A stretch of DNA of 64,000 nucleotides from Candidatus Dactylopiibacterium sp. (GCA_031119555.1 JAVHXQ010000001.1:62001-126000); one strand, 5' to 3'; positions 1 through 8,721 are shown, counted from the stretch's first letter. Notes: generated by a model not told the origin, from the letters alone. Made by a program: numbers and translations.

Positions 1-378
1 ACGGAAGTCATCGCGATGCGCAACAAGATGCGCGACGCCTTCTCGGACAAGGGCCCGGGCTTCGAACTCAAGCATGACGCCGGCGGACTCATCGACGTCG
101 AGTTCATCGTGCAATACCTCGTCCTCGCGCACGCCCACGCCCACCCCGGGCTGGCCGACAACAAGGGCAACATCGCCCTGCTCGGCCGCGCCGCCCAGGC
201 AGGGCTGATCCCCGAGGCACTCGCCCAGCAGTCCGCCGACAGCTACCGCGCCCTGCGCCACGCCCAGCACGGCCTGCGCCTGAACCAGCACACCAGCCGC
301 GTGCCCGACGAACGCCTGGACCACTGGCGCGCGCCCGTGCAGGCCCTGTGGGAGGAAGTCTTCGGCCCGCGCGGCTGA
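1..378 (+). CDS. glnE: Glutamine synthetase adenylyltransferase/deadenylase, C-terminal part
   Basis: Only the last 125 codons are in the window; the 5' end lies upstream of base 1. The segment carries the FELKHDAGGLIDVEFIVQY signature of the GlnE C-terminal nucleotidyltransferase domain, the half that adenylylates glutamine synthetase in nitrogen-rich cells, followed by the helical tail. The DVEF acidic pair fits the metal-binding site of this domain. The stop codon at 376-378 is followed by a strong bidirectional hairpin, so this is the 3' end of its transcript. Identity is clear from the motif; nothing can be said about the N-terminal deadenylylase half. Confidence 0.93.
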   Translation, partial: TEVIAMRNKMRDAFSDKGPGFELKHDAGGLIDVEFIVQYLVLAHAHAHPGLADNKGNIALLGRAAQAGLIPEALAQQSADSYRALRHAQHGLRLNQHTSRVPDERLDHWRAPVQALWEEVFGPRG

Positions 379-423
379 CCGCGGCCTCTCCCGGCGCCGG
401 AAAAACCGTTCCGCCGTCGACAA

Positions 424-450
424 AAAAGGGCGCCCGAGGGCGCCCTTCTT
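424..450. terminator. Bidirectional rho-independent terminator between glnE and the CorC-like gene
   Basis: A perfect 9-bp stem (arms 426-434 and 439-447) with a CGAG loop has an A-tract on the left and a T-rich flank on the right. It therefore can end both the plus-strand glnE transcript and the convergent minus-strand gene. Confidence 0.85.
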
Positions 451-472
451 CGTGCCGGATTGCGTGTGCCGG

Positions 473-1795
473 TCAGGCGTCCGTGGCGTCGCCGTCTTCG
501 GTCTGCACGGCGGGCGTGAGGCGCGTCATGAGGACCTTGTCGACACGGTGGCGATCCATGTCGACCACTTCGAAGCGCATGCCCTGGCATTCGAAATGGT
601 CGGTCACGCGCGGCACGCGGCCCAGCATGTGCATCACGAAGCCGCCGATGGTGTGGAAGCCGCCGGACTCGCTGCCCGGCAGTTCTTCGATGTCGAAGAG
701 ATCTCCGAAGCGTTCCGTCGTCATCGCGGCTTCGAGCAGCCAGCTGCCGTCCTCGCGGCGCACGGCGTCGGCTTCGGCCTCTTCGTCGTCGGCCGGCAGG
801 TCGCCCACGATGGAGGTCAGCACGTCGGTCAGCGAGACGACGCCTTCGAGCTCACCGTATTCATCCACGACCAGCGCGAACTGCACGCGCGTCTTGCGGA
901 AGTTCTCGAGCAGCTGCGAGGTGGTGACGGTTTCGGGCACGAACAGCGCGGGCCGCGTGGCGGCCTCGACTTCGAGCGATTCGCCGGCCAGTGCGGGCTT
1001 GAGCAGATCCGCCACATGCAGCACGCCGAGCACGTTCTCGAGCCCGCCGCGACACACCACGAGGCGGCCGTATTCGCTGTCGGCGATCAGGCTGCGCACT
1101 TCCTCGGGCTCGTCGAGATCGATGTAGTGCACGTCCTTGCGCGGAGTCATGATGGTGCCGATGCGCTGCTCGTCCAGGCGCAGCACGTTGGAGACGATCT
1201 CCTGCTCGCTTTCGTGGAACACGCCGGCCTCGGCGCCCTGCTCCATGAGCACCTTGATTTCCTCGTCGGTCACGGGCGGCTCACCGGAGCGGCGCGCGCT
1301 GAAAGGCTTGAGCAGCACGTCGCTGGAGAACGAGAACAGCCAGACCAGCGGGCGCACGATGCGCGCAAGCCCCGTCATGGGACGGGCGATGAAGGACGCG
1401 AGGGTTTCGGGCGCGAGCAGGGCGAGGCGCTTGGGCACGAGTTCGCCGATCACGACCGACAGATAGGTGATGAAGACCACCACCGCTCCCACGGAAAGGG
1501 GGCGCGCGTAGGCTTCGATGAGGGGAATGCCCTGCAGCCATTCGGCGATGGGCTGGGCGAGCGCGTCTTCGCCGACGACGCCGCTGAGAATGCCGATGGA
1601 GGTGATGCCGACCTGGATCGTCGACAGGAAAGAGGACGGCTCGTCATGCAGCCGGATTGCCAGCCTCGCGCCCGTGGAGCCTTCATCGGCCATTTTCTGG
1701 AGGCGCGCCTTGCGGGCGGAAACCACCGCTATCTCGGCCATGGCGAACACGCCATTCAGAACGATCAGCAGCAGCAGTACGAAAACTAGATCCAT
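473..1795 (-). CDS. CorC/HlyC (CNNM-type) membrane protein with CBS pair
   Basis: A 440-residue integral inner-membrane protein of the UPF0053/CNNM family, members of which are linked to magnesium or other cation efflux. Residues 1-190 form the DUF21 transmembrane domain: the first helix starts at residue 2 and GELVPKR is at 117-123. CBS1 is at about 215-270, opened by TIMTPRKDV, and CBS2 at about 280-335. A CorC_HlyC transporter-associated domain is at about 350-428, followed by an acidic tail. The reading frame stays open far upstream, but the ATG at 1795 directly precedes the first membrane helix and gives the usual family length. The longer upstream extension is Arg/Pro-rich and looks non-coding. 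It is convergent with glnE. The transported ion cannot be inferred from sequence. Confidence 0.88.
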   Translation of the reverse strand: MDLVFVLLLLIVLNGVFAMAEIAVVSARKARLQKMADEGSTGARLAIRLHDEPSSFLSTIQVGITSIGILSGVVGEDALAQPIAEWLQGIPLIEAYARPLSVGAVVVFITYLSVVIGELVPKRLALLAPETLASFIARPMTGLARIVRPLVWLFSFSSDVLLKPFSARRSGEPPVTDEEIKVLMEQGAEAGVFHESEQEIVSNVLRLDEQRIGTIMTPRKDVHYIDLDEPEEVRSLIADSEYGRLVVCRGGLENVLGVLHVADLLKPALAGESLEVEAATRPALFVPETVTTSQLLENFRKTRVQFALVVDEYGELEGVVSLTDVLTSIVGDLPADDEEAEADAVRREDGSWLLEAAMTTERFGDLFDIEELPGSESGGFHTIGGFVMHMLGRVPRVTDHFECQGMRFEVVDMDRHRVDKVLMTRLTPAVQTEDGDATDA

Positions 1796-2124
1796 TGATG
1801 TCGCCGGCCATGCCCGGCGTGGTTTGCACAAGTCTCGAAGAATAGCATGCAACATGCCAGACGCTTCGGTGCTGCCCGCCCGCGAAGCCGCGTGCCCGCG
1901 CGGCCCGTGGGTGCGCCGTCGCTGCGAGGCCCGCCGCGGCAGCGTGCTCCGGCCACGATGCGCGGGGCGCGCGGGCGGCCTTCCGTGCTCGCACCCAAGC
2001 GGCGCGGAGCCGAGGCGAACCGCGCCGAGCGATCCCACTATTCGGGATAATGAAACCACTTATTCTCACTTGCGGTAAGGGCTCCTAGATTTCAGGCCAT
2101 GGCGATCTGAAACGGAGGCGTACC
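1796..2124. promoter_or_regulatory. Divergent intergenic region, CorC-like gene / IclR regulator
   Basis: About 330 bases between two divergent genes. The GC-rich left part shows no convincing ORF. The AT-richer right end (about 2036-2070) has a -10-like GATAAT at 2046-2051 pointing toward the IclR gene, without a good -35 box. A GGAGG ribosome binding site at 2114-2118 lies 6 bases before the GTG start. An IclR operator probably lies here, but no clear palindrome could be assigned. Confidence 0.4.
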
Positions 2125-2916
2125 GTGGCGGAGTCTGAAGCAGCGAAGGACGAGACCGAGGGTTTCGCGCTGGGCACCCAGACCTTGCTCCGGGGGCTCT
2201 TCCTGCTCGAATGCGTGGGGGCCGGCATGTCCGACATCCGCACGCTCAGCGGCCGGCTGGGCACGCCGCGCACCACCACCCACCGCACGCTGGCCAATCT
2301 CATCAAGGCCGGCTACCTGCGCCAGCCCGGCCCGGGGCGCTACATCCTGGGCCCCAAGATCATCGCGCTGGGCAAGCAGGCGTTGGAGCAACGCCCGCTG
2401 CTGAGCGTCGCGCGCCCATTTCTCGAAGCGCTCGCGCGCCAGACGGGCGACACCGTGCACCTGGGCGTGCGCGAAGGCGCCGAAGTCTTCTACCTCGACA
2501 AGATTCCGGGCTCGCGGGGGCTGGAGATGCGCTCGCGCGTGGGTTCGTGCATGCCGGTGGCCTCCACGGGCGTGGGGCGTGCGCTGCTGCTGGACCTCGA
2601 CGCGCCCGAGTGGGAGGCGCTTTATGCGCGCGCCATCGAGATGAAGCAGCGCCAGGGGCTCTCCGTGCTGCTGCCGCCGTGGGCGGACTACGCCCGGGAC
2701 ATGGCCGCGCACGCGCACCGGGGCTGGGTGAGCGATCTTGAAGAGAACGAACTCGGCGTGCGTTGCGTGGCCGCCCCCGTGCGCGACCGCACGGGCGAAA
2801 TCATCGCGGCCATCAGCGTGGCCAGCGCCGTGCCCTACATGCCGCTGGACCGCATGGCCTCGCTCGGCGGCGAGGTGTTGCGGTGCGCGCACGACATCTC
2901 CGCCATCCTGGACTGA
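2125..2916 (+). CDS. IclR-family transcriptional regulator of the dgo/tct cluster
   Basis: A 263-residue IclR-type regulator with an N-terminal winged helix-turn-helix at about 15-80 (TTTHRTLANLIKAGYL covers recognition helix and wing) and a C-terminal effector-binding domain at about 90-260. The GTG start is supported by GGAGG 6 bases upstream. The next gene, dgoK, begins 3 bases after its stop, so the regulator appears to be the first gene of the operon it controls. IclR members often repress sugar-acid genes and release DNA on binding a pathway intermediate. By context the effector would be galactonate, 2-keto-3-deoxygalactonate or a related acid, which is an inference. Confidence 0.9.
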   Translation: MAESEAAKDETEGFALGTQTLLRGLFLLECVGAGMSDIRTLSGRLGTPRTTTHRTLANLIKAGYLRQPGPGRYILGPKIIALGKQALEQRPLLSVARPFLEALARQTGDTVHLGVREGAEVFYLDKIPGSRGLEMRSRVGSCMPVASTGVGRALLLDLDAPEWEALYARAIEMKQRQGLSVLLPPWADYARDMAAHAHRGWVSDLEENELGVRCVAAPVRDRTGEIIAAISVASAVPYMPLDRMASLGGEVLRCAHDISAILD

Positions 2917-2919
2917 GCC

Positions 2920-3885
2920 ATGAATGAATCCGCCACCGCTCCCGCCCTGCTGGCCCTCGACTGGGGCACGAGCAGCCTGCGCGCCTGTCTCGTCGACAGC
3001 CAGGGCCAGGTGCTCGCCAACCGGCGCGCCGATCACGGCATCCAGCATCTGCCTGCGGCCGCGACGCGCCAGGACGGCTTCCGCGCCGCCTTCACGCAGA
3101 TCGCCTTCGACTGGCTCTCGCACTGGCCCGGCCTGCCGGTGGCGGCCAGCGGCATGGTGGGCAGCGCGCAGGGCTGGCAGGAAGCGCCCTACGCCCGCAC
3201 GCCGGCCGGGCTGGCCGAGGTGGCGGCGCGCGCCATCGCGCTCGACGCACCGGGCGGAGCGCGCCTGCACGTGGCGCCGGGCATCCTGCATGAGCCGGCG
3301 GGCGCCGCGCCCGACGTCATGCGCGGCGAGGAGATCCAGATCTTCGGCGCGCTCGCCGCGCAACCGGCGCTGGCCGACGGCGCCTGCTTCGTGCTGCCCG
3401 GCACGCACAGCAAGTGGGTGCGCGTGGAAGGCGGCCGCATCGTGGGCTTCTCGAGCTACATGACGGGCGAGCTGTTCGCGCTGCTCAAGGCGCACTCCAC
3501 GCTGGGCGCGCTCATAGACGAACACGCGGGCATCGATCCGGAAGGCTTTCCGCTGGGCCTGCGCGCCGCCGCCGAAAGTCAGGCGGCCGATCTGCCGCAC
3601 CAGCTCTTCGCGGTGCGCACGCTGGGCCTCACCGGGCGCCTGCCGCGCGCCGCGCTGGGCGAGTACCTCTCCGGGCTGCTGATCGGGCACGAAGTCTTTC
3701 CGGCGCTGCGCGCGCATGCCGATCTGCTCGGCGCCGGCGCGCCGCTCGTGCTCATCGGCGAAGAAGCCCTCTGCGCGCGCTACGCCCACGTACTCGCGCC
3801 CCACGTGGCGAGCGCGCCGCGCCTGCTGGCCAACACCGCGCCGCGCGGACTGCTCGCCTTCGCGCGCGCGGCCGCGCTCCTCTGA
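2920..3885 (+). CDS. dgoK: 2-dehydro-3-deoxygalactonokinase
   Basis: A 321-residue cytoplasmic kinase of the DgoK family. It phosphorylates 2-keto-3-deoxygalactonate with ATP to the 6-phosphate, the second step of the De Ley-Doudoroff galactonate pathway. The N-terminal ALDWGTSSLRA is the phosphate-binding motif of the ASKHA fold. GMVGSAQGW at about 72-80 and PGTHSKWV at about 160-167 are typical DgoK motifs. Length matches the family (about 290-330). The ATG lies 3 bases after the IclR stop, and the aldolase that uses its product starts 15 bases downstream, giving tight operon structure. Confidence 0.93.
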   Translation: MNESATAPALLALDWGTSSLRACLVDSQGQVLANRRADHGIQHLPAAATRQDGFRAAFTQIAFDWLSHWPGLPVAASGMVGSAQGWQEAPYARTPAGLAEVAARAIALDAPGGARLHVAPGILHEPAGAAPDVMRGEEIQIFGALAAQPALADGACFVLPGTHSKWVRVEGGRIVGFSSYMTGELFALLKAHSTLGALIDEHAGIDPEGFPLGLRAAAESQAADLPHQLFAVRTLGLTGRLPRAALGEYLSGLLIGHEVFPALRAHADLLGAGAPLVLIGEEALCARYAHVLAPHVASAPRLLANTAPRGLLAFARAAALL

Positions 3886-3900
3886 CGAAAGCGAGCACAC

Positions 3901-4554
3901 ATGACATCCCCGTTCCTCGAGCCCTTCCAGCACGCCCTGCGCGAACTGCCGCTGGTGGCGATCCTGCGCGGGCTCACGCCCGCCGAGGCGCCCGGCGTGG
4001 CGCACGTACTCCACGACGCGGGTTTCCGCCTCATCGAGGTGCCGCTCAACTCGCCGCAACCCTTCGAGAGCATCGCGCTGATCCGCCAGCTGCTGCCCGC
4101 CGACACGCTGGTCGGCGCCGGCACCGTGCTGCAGGTGGCCGATGTCGAACGCCTGCGCGCCACCGGCGCCGGGCTGGTGGTGATGCCGCACGCCGACACC
4201 GCCGTGATCCGGGCCGCCAGCGCTGCCGGCCTGATCTGCCTGCCAGGCATCGCCACGCCCACCGAAGCCTTCGCGGCCATCGCGGCGGGCGCCTGCGGGC
4301 TCAAGCTGTTTCCCGCCGAGACCCTGGGTCCGGCCGGCCTGCGCGCGATGCGCGCGGTCCTGCCGCCCGCGCTGCCGGTGTTTCCCGTCGGAGGCATCAC
4401 GCCCGACACCCTGAAGCCCTTCGTGGATGCCGGCGCGCGCGGCTTCGGCCTCGGCTCGGCGCTCTACCGGCCGGGCATGCCGCTGGAGGCCGTCGCCGCC
4501 CAGGCCGCGGCCTTCGCGGCAGCCTGGCGCGCGCTTGCACCGGCCGAACCCTGA
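3901..4554 (+). CDS. dgoA: 2-dehydro-3-deoxy-6-phosphogalactonate aldolase
   Basis: A 217-residue class I aldolase of the KDPG/KDPGal family. It splits 2-keto-3-deoxy-6-phosphogalactonate into pyruvate and glyceraldehyde 3-phosphate. Glu46 in RLIEVPLNS is the conserved proton-transfer residue, and Lys135 in GLKLFPAE is the Schiff-base lysine. VGAGTV at 71-76 and PVGGITPD further on form the phosphate and pyruvate pocket. The pairing with dgoK just upstream argues for the galactonate rather than the gluconate enzyme. The product feeds glycolysis and the TCA cycle. No dgoD dehydratase is encoded nearby. Confidence 0.93.
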   Translation: MTSPFLEPFQHALRELPLVAILRGLTPAEAPGVAHVLHDAGFRLIEVPLNSPQPFESIALIRQLLPADTLVGAGTVLQVADVERLRATGAGLVVMPHADTAVIRAASAAGLICLPGIATPTEAFAAIAAGACGLKLFPAETLGPAGLRAMRAVLPPALPVFPVGGITPDTLKPFVDAGARGFGLGSALYRPGMPLEAVAAQAAAFAAAWRALAPAEP

Positions 4555-4627
4555 CCCGCCTTCGCACCGGCGGCACGACCGCCTGCCGGCGCGGATTTCC
4601 AGCCTCACTCGCACAAAGGAGACACGC

Positions 4628-5593
4628 ATGACATTCGCCACCCGATTTTCCCGGCTCGCGGCCGTGTTGGCTTCCGCCGCCGTGTTGAGCGGCCCGCTGC
4701 ACGCGGCCGACTACCCTGCCCGCTCCATCGAACTCATCGTCTCTTACGCGGCCGGCGGCGGCACCGACCTCGTGGCGCGCGCCTTCGCCGAAGCCGCCAA
4801 CAAGCACCTGCCGAAATCCATCGGCGTCGTGAACAAGCCCGGCGGCAGCGGCGCGCTGGGCCTCACCGAAGTGGCGCGCGCACGCGCCGACGGCTACAAG
4901 ATCGCGATGGGCGTGGTCGAGATGACCACCCTGCCCGCGCTCGGCATGGGCCGCTTCTCGGTTGACGACTTCGCGCCCATCGCACGCCTGAACGCCGAGC
5001 CGGCCGCGATCACCGTGCAGGTCGACGCGCCCTGGAAGAGCTACGAAGAGTTCATGGCCTACGCCCGGGCCAACCCGGGCAAGGTGCGCATCGGCAACTC
5101 CGGCACGGGGGCGATCTGGCACCTGGCCGCCGCCGCGCTCGAACAGAAGACCGGCGTGAAGTTCAACCACGTGCCCTTCGACGGCGCGGCGCCCGCCGTG
5201 GCGGCCCTGCTGGGCGGCCACATCGAAGCCGTGGCGGTGAGCCCGGCCGAGGTCGTGGCGCACGTGCAGGCCGGCAAGCTCAAATCGCTGGTGGTGATGG
5301 GCGACGCGCGGGCGCGTGGATTCGAGCAGGTTCCCACGCTCAAGGAAAAGGGCGTGGATCTGTCGATCGGCACCTGGCGCGGCATCGTGGCCCCCAGCAA
5401 AACGCCGCCCGCCGTGCTCGAAGTCCTCAAGGCGACGACAAAGAAGGCGACCGACGACCCGGCCTTCCGCGAGGCGCTCACCAAGATGAACCTCACCTTC
5501 GCCTATCTCGATGCCGCCGCGTTCGGCGCCGCGATGAAGAAGGATGAAGCCTTCTTCTCCACGCTGATCCCGCAGCTGGGCCTCAAGAAATAA
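4628..5593 (+). CDS. tctC: Periplasmic tripartite tricarboxylate transporter binding protein (Bug/TctC)
   Basis: A 321-residue secreted receptor of the Bug/TctC family that captures a carboxylate in the periplasm for the TctAB permease. Residues 1-27 form a Sec signal peptide (LASAAVL core, cut near LHA-AD). The mature start YPARSIELIVSYAAGGGTD is the hallmark N-terminus, with the ligand-contacting glycine-rich loop. The ATG at 4628 has an AAAGGAG-like ribosome binding site and begins the signal peptide; earlier in-frame codons lie inside dgoA. Being in the same run as dgoK, dgoA, tctB and tctA, it probably binds galactonate or a related sugar acid (inference). Bug proteins are greatly expanded in betaproteobacteria. 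Confidence 0.92.
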   Translation: MTFATRFSRLAAVLASAAVLSGPLHAADYPARSIELIVSYAAGGGTDLVARAFAEAANKHLPKSIGVVNKPGGSGALGLTEVARARADGYKIAMGVVEMTTLPALGMGRFSVDDFAPIARLNAEPAAITVQVDAPWKSYEEFMAYARANPGKVRIGNSGTGAIWHLAAAALEQKTGVKFNHVPFDGAAPAVAALLGGHIEAVAVSPAEVVAHVQAGKLKSLVVMGDARARGFEQVPTLKEKGVDLSIGTWRGIVAPSKTPPAVLEVLKATTKKATDDPAFREALTKMNLTFAYLDAAAFGAAMKKDEAFFSTLIPQLGLKK

Positions 5594-5659
5594 GCCGTCG
5601 CACGGGCGCCCGCGGGCCAAGCGCCGCGCGGGCGCCTTCCAGAAGAAGGAGAGTCCGGC

Positions 5660-6250
5660 ATGTCGTCCCATCCCGAAACCCCCGCCCCGGCGCCCGCCGA
5701 CCCCCGCCTGCTGGCGCGCATCGGGCGGTATTCCGACTTCATCGTGGGGGGCCTGCTCACGCTGATCGGCATCGCCACCATCGTCGAGTCGCGCAACTTT
5801 CCGGCCACCGCGGTCGCCACCGACATCGGCGCGGGAGCCTTTCCGACGGCCTTCGCGATCCTGCTGATCGCGCTGTGCGCACTGCTCGTCTTCAACGCGG
5901 TGCAGCGCCGCGCGCACCCGCTCGAACCGCCCGCCCTGGATCTGCCCACGCTCGACGTGGCGCCGGACGAAGCCGTCCCCGCCGAGCCCCCGCCCACCAC
6001 GGGCGCCGAACCGCCGAGCTTCCTGCGCCCCTTCCTGGGCGTGGTGCTCACCGCGCTCTACATCGCGGGCATCGCCTGGCTGGGCTACCTGATGGCCACG
6101 CCGCTCTTCATGCTCGCCGTGCTGTGGCTGCTGGGCCTGCGCTCGCCGCTCACGGCCCTGCTGCTCACGGTGGGGCTCACGCTGGCGCTGTACCTGATCT
6201 TCGACGTCGGCATGGCGGTCGCCCTGCCGGACGGCATCCTGTTCGAATAA
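5660..6250 (+). CDS. tctB: Tripartite tricarboxylate transporter small membrane subunit TctB
   Basis: A 196-residue inner-membrane protein with four predicted hydrophobic helices (about 28-47, 65-82, 122-140 and 150-190), the TctB/DUF1468 topology. It forms the small permease subunit with TctA. The segment between helices 2 and 3 is a long Pro/Glu/Ala-rich linker, likely cytoplasmic or periplasmic and poorly conserved. The start has an AGAAGGAGAG ribosome binding site. It lies between tctC (66 bases upstream) and tctA (20 bases downstream), the canonical order. Confidence 0.9.
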   Translation: MSSHPETPAPAPADPRLLARIGRYSDFIVGGLLTLIGIATIVESRNFPATAVATDIGAGAFPTAFAILLIALCALLVFNAVQRRAHPLEPPALDLPTLDVAPDEAVPAEPPPTTGAEPPSFLRPFLGVVLTALYIAGIAWLGYLMATPLFMLAVLWLLGLRSPLTALLLTVGLTLALYLIFDVGMAVALPDGILFE

Positions 6251-6270
6251 CCGCCGCACCGAGGTAATCC

Positions 6271-7770
6271 ATGCTGGTACTCGACCTGCTCGCCAACGGC
6301 GCCGCGAACCTCGCCGCGCACCCCCAGGCCATCCTGTTCGCCGTGGTCGGCACGGCCTTCGGCATCGTCGTCGGCGCGCTGCCGGGCCTCACCGCCACGA
6401 TGGGGGTGGCCATCATGCTGCCCTTCACGTTCGGCATGGACCCGGTCTCCGCGCTGCTGCTGCTTGCCGGCATCCACTTCGGCGGCGTCTACGCGGGCTC
6501 CATCACGGCCATCCTGCTGCGCATTCCGGGCACCCCGGCCGCCGCCGCGACGGCCCTGGACGGCTACGCGCTGACGCAGCAGGGCAAGGCCGGCCTGGCG
6601 CTCGGCACGGCCACCTTCTCGTCCTTCATCGGCGGCACCCTGAGCATCCTCGCCCTGATCTTCCTCGCCCCCTTCCTCGCGGACTGGGCGCTGCGCTTCT
6701 CCGCCGCCGAAAGCTTCGCGCTCGCCTGCTTCGGCATCTCCATCATCGCCAGCGTGGCCGGCGAATCGCTCGTCAAAGGGCTCATCGCGGGCATGGTCGG
6801 GCTGCTGATTTCCACCGTGGGGCTGGACCCCATGGGCGGCTTCCCGCGCTTCACGGGGGGCATGGACGAGCTCATGGACGTGAAGTTCATCCCCGTGATG
6901 ATCGGTCTCTTCGCCGCCGCCGAAGCCTTCAAGGCCATGGAGAAAACCCACTTCGCCACGCGCGTGAAGGTCACCATCGGGCGCGTGATTCCGCCGTGGC
7001 CGGTGTTCCGCGGGCTCATCCTCACCATCCTGCGCTCCTCCGGGCTGGGCATCATCGTGGGCATCATCCCCGGCGCCGGCGCGGACATCGCCGCCTTCGT
7101 GGCCTACAACGAGGCCAAACGCTTCTCCCGCACGCCCGAGCGCTTCGGCAAGGGAGAACTCAAGGCCGTGGCCGCCAGCGAATCGGGCGCCAACAGCTGC
7201 ACCGGGGGCGACCTGCTGCCCATGCTCACGCTGGGCATCCCGGGCGACGCGGTCACCGCCGTGATGATGGGCGCATTGATCCTGCAGGGTCTGCAGCCGG
7301 GGCCGCTGCTCTTCAAGGAGCACGGCGAGATGATCTACACCGTGTTCGCGGGCATGCTCTTCTGCTACCTCATGATGCTGATCCTGGGGCTGCTGTCGCT
7401 GCGCATCATCGGCCGCGTGCTGCAGATTCCGTCGTCCATCCTCACCACCGGCATCCTGTTGCTGAGCGTGGTGGGCACCTATGCCATCGGCAACAGCCTG
7501 TTCGACGTGGGCGTGATGCTCGCGGCGGGCATCGTCGGCTACTTCATGCAGAAATGGGGCTACCCGGCCTCTCCGGTGGTGCTCGCGCTCATCATGGGGC
7601 CGATCGCGGAAAGCAACTTCCGCCGCGCGCTGTCCATCTCGAACGGCAGCTACGACTTCCTCTACACCCGCCCCATCACGGTCGTCCTGCTCGCCCTCGC
7701 CCTGCTCACGCTCGCCGTCCCCATCGTGCAAGGCATCCTGCGCCACCGGCGAGGGCGAAGCCCGGGATGA
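6271..7770 (+). CDS. tctA: Tripartite tricarboxylate transporter large permease subunit TctA
   Basis: A 499-residue polytopic membrane protein of the TctA family with about 11-12 hydrophobic segments. It carries the two family glycine/proline motifs, GALPGLTATMG near residue 31 and GIIPGAGADIAAF near 256, which occupy equivalent positions in the two inverted halves. It moves the substrate delivered by TctC, driven by an ion gradient. Length matches the family (about 500). A GAGGT ribosome binding site precedes the ATG. It ends the operon; the next gene is convergent and ends 19 bases away. Confidence 0.94.
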   Translation: MLVLDLLANGAANLAAHPQAILFAVVGTAFGIVVGALPGLTATMGVAIMLPFTFGMDPVSALLLLAGIHFGGVYAGSITAILLRIPGTPAAAATALDGYALTQQGKAGLALGTATFSSFIGGTLSILALIFLAPFLADWALRFSAAESFALACFGISIIASVAGESLVKGLIAGMVGLLISTVGLDPMGGFPRFTGGMDELMDVKFIPVMIGLFAAAEAFKAMEKTHFATRVKVTIGRVIPPWPVFRGLILTILRSSGLGIIVGIIPGAGADIAAFVAYNEAKRFSRTPERFGKGELKAVAASESGANSCTGGDLLPMLTLGIPGDAVTAVMMGALILQGLQPGPLLFKEHGEMIYTVFAGMLFCYLMMLILGLLSLRIIGRVLQIPSSILTTGILLLSVVGTYAIGNSLFDVGVMLAAGIVGYFMQKWGYPASPVVLALIMGPIAESNFRRALSISNGSYDFLYTRPITVVLLALALLTLAVPIVQGILRHRRGRSPG

Positions 7771-7789
7771 CTGCCGCCGGGCGGGCGCG

Positions 7790-8179
7790 TCAGGCGGTGA
7801 TCTCGATGCGGTTGCCGTCGGGGTCCAGCACCACGCTTTCGTAGTAGCCGTCGCCGGTGCGGCGGGGGCCGTCGAGCACGGTGAAGCCGTCGTCGGCGAG
7901 GCGCCGCGTGAGCCGGTCCACCTCGCTTTCGCTTCCCGTCGCCAGGGCGAGATGGGTGAGCCCCATGCGCTGCTCGCCGGGTTCGGCGCGCGTGGGGGCG
8001 AGCGTGGCGGTGCGCATGAGTTCGATGCGCGCGCCCTCCTCAAACTGCAGGAAGCGCGATTCGAAACCTTTCGCGGGGTTGCGGTAGGGCGCACCGACGC
8101 GGGCGCCGAAATAGCGGGCATAGAAGGCGGCGAGCCGGTCGATGTCGTCGGTCCATAGCGCGATGTGTTCGATTTTCAT
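7790..8179 (-). CDS. Glyoxalase/VOC-superfamily protein (YaeR-like)
   Basis: A 129-residue single-chain vicinal-oxygen-chelate protein with two beta-alpha-beta-beta-beta modules. The four expected metal ligands are visible as His5, Glu53, His76 and Glu126 (DGNRIEI), as in glyoxalase I-like YaeR of enteric bacteria. It may be a metal-dependent lyase or dioxygenase-type enzyme; the substrate cannot be told. It is 29 bases downstream of a ClbS/DfsB-like gene on the same strand and probably co-transcribed with it. Confidence 0.85.
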   Translation of the reverse strand: MKIEHIALWTDDIDRLAAFYARYFGARVGAPYRNPAKGFESRFLQFEEGARIELMRTATLAPTRAEPGEQRMGLTHLALATGSESEVDRLTRRLADDGFTVLDGPRRTGDGYYESVVLDPDGNRIEITA

Positions 8180-8208
8180 GACGAGACGTTTCCTCCGGCG
8201 TCAAGGCG

Positions 8209-8721
8209 TCAGGCCAGCCCGTGCGCCTTCTTCCATTTGCGCAGGCGCGCCCGTGCGTTGGCATAGGGCGCGGACGTGTTGAACTGGATCATCCGCCCCT
8301 GCGTGTGCTTGCCGTACCACGGCGCGCCGTACAGGCTCGCGTCGGTTTCGCGTTCGACGCGCGCCACGATGGCGGCGTTGACGGCCTGTAGCTCGCGCAG
8401 CAGATCGGGGTACGCGGCATCCGCACGGTCGGCGTAGAACTTCTGCGCGAGCCGCCCGAGTGCATTCCATTTGTAGCCGGTGTCGGGGAAATCCACGGCC
8501 AGGCCCTGTTCCCGCCCGGCGCACCACTTGAGCACCAGCGCGTTCCAGCCGATCAGATAGGCGACCAGGTCGGCCACGCTCATCCAGGTGCCTTGCGCGT
8601 GCCCTTCCAGGGTGGCTTCGCGGGCGCGTGCGGGCGGCACGCCGGCCAGATCGGCGGCGAGCTTGCGGTAGGTCACGGTGATGGCTTCCAGCAATGCCTG
8701 CCTGCTTCGGGGAACGGCCAT
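8209..8721 (-). CDS. ClbS/DfsB family four-helix protein
   Basis: A 170-residue protein resembling the ClbS/DfsB family (DinB-like four-helix bundle). The cues are the N-terminal MAVPRSRQALLEAI helix, MSVADLVAYLIGWN near 47-60 and a C-terminal RARLRKWKKAHGL tail. ClbS itself is a cyclopropane hydrolase that protects against colibactin, but most homologues are uncharacterised. The frame extends upstream to 8769; the ATG at 8721 is preferred because it matches family N-termini and has a purine-rich GGGAGAG ahead of it. Pairing with the VOC protein hints at a small detoxification unit, which is an inference. Confidence 0.72.
   Translation of the reverse strand: MAVPRSRQALLEAITVTYRKLAADLAGVPPARAREATLEGHAQGTWMSVADLVAYLIGWNALVLKWCAGREQGLAVDFPDTGYKWNALGRLAQKFYADRADAAYPDLLRELQAVNAAIVARVERETDASLYGAPWYGKHTQGRMIQFNTSAPYANARARLRKWKKAHGLA

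Noticed and set aside
2092-4641. An 849-codon open frame on the minus strand opposite the IclR, dgoK and dgoA genes
   Set aside because: Extremely Arg/Gly/His-rich with no family pattern; a shadow of the GC-rich plus-strand genes.
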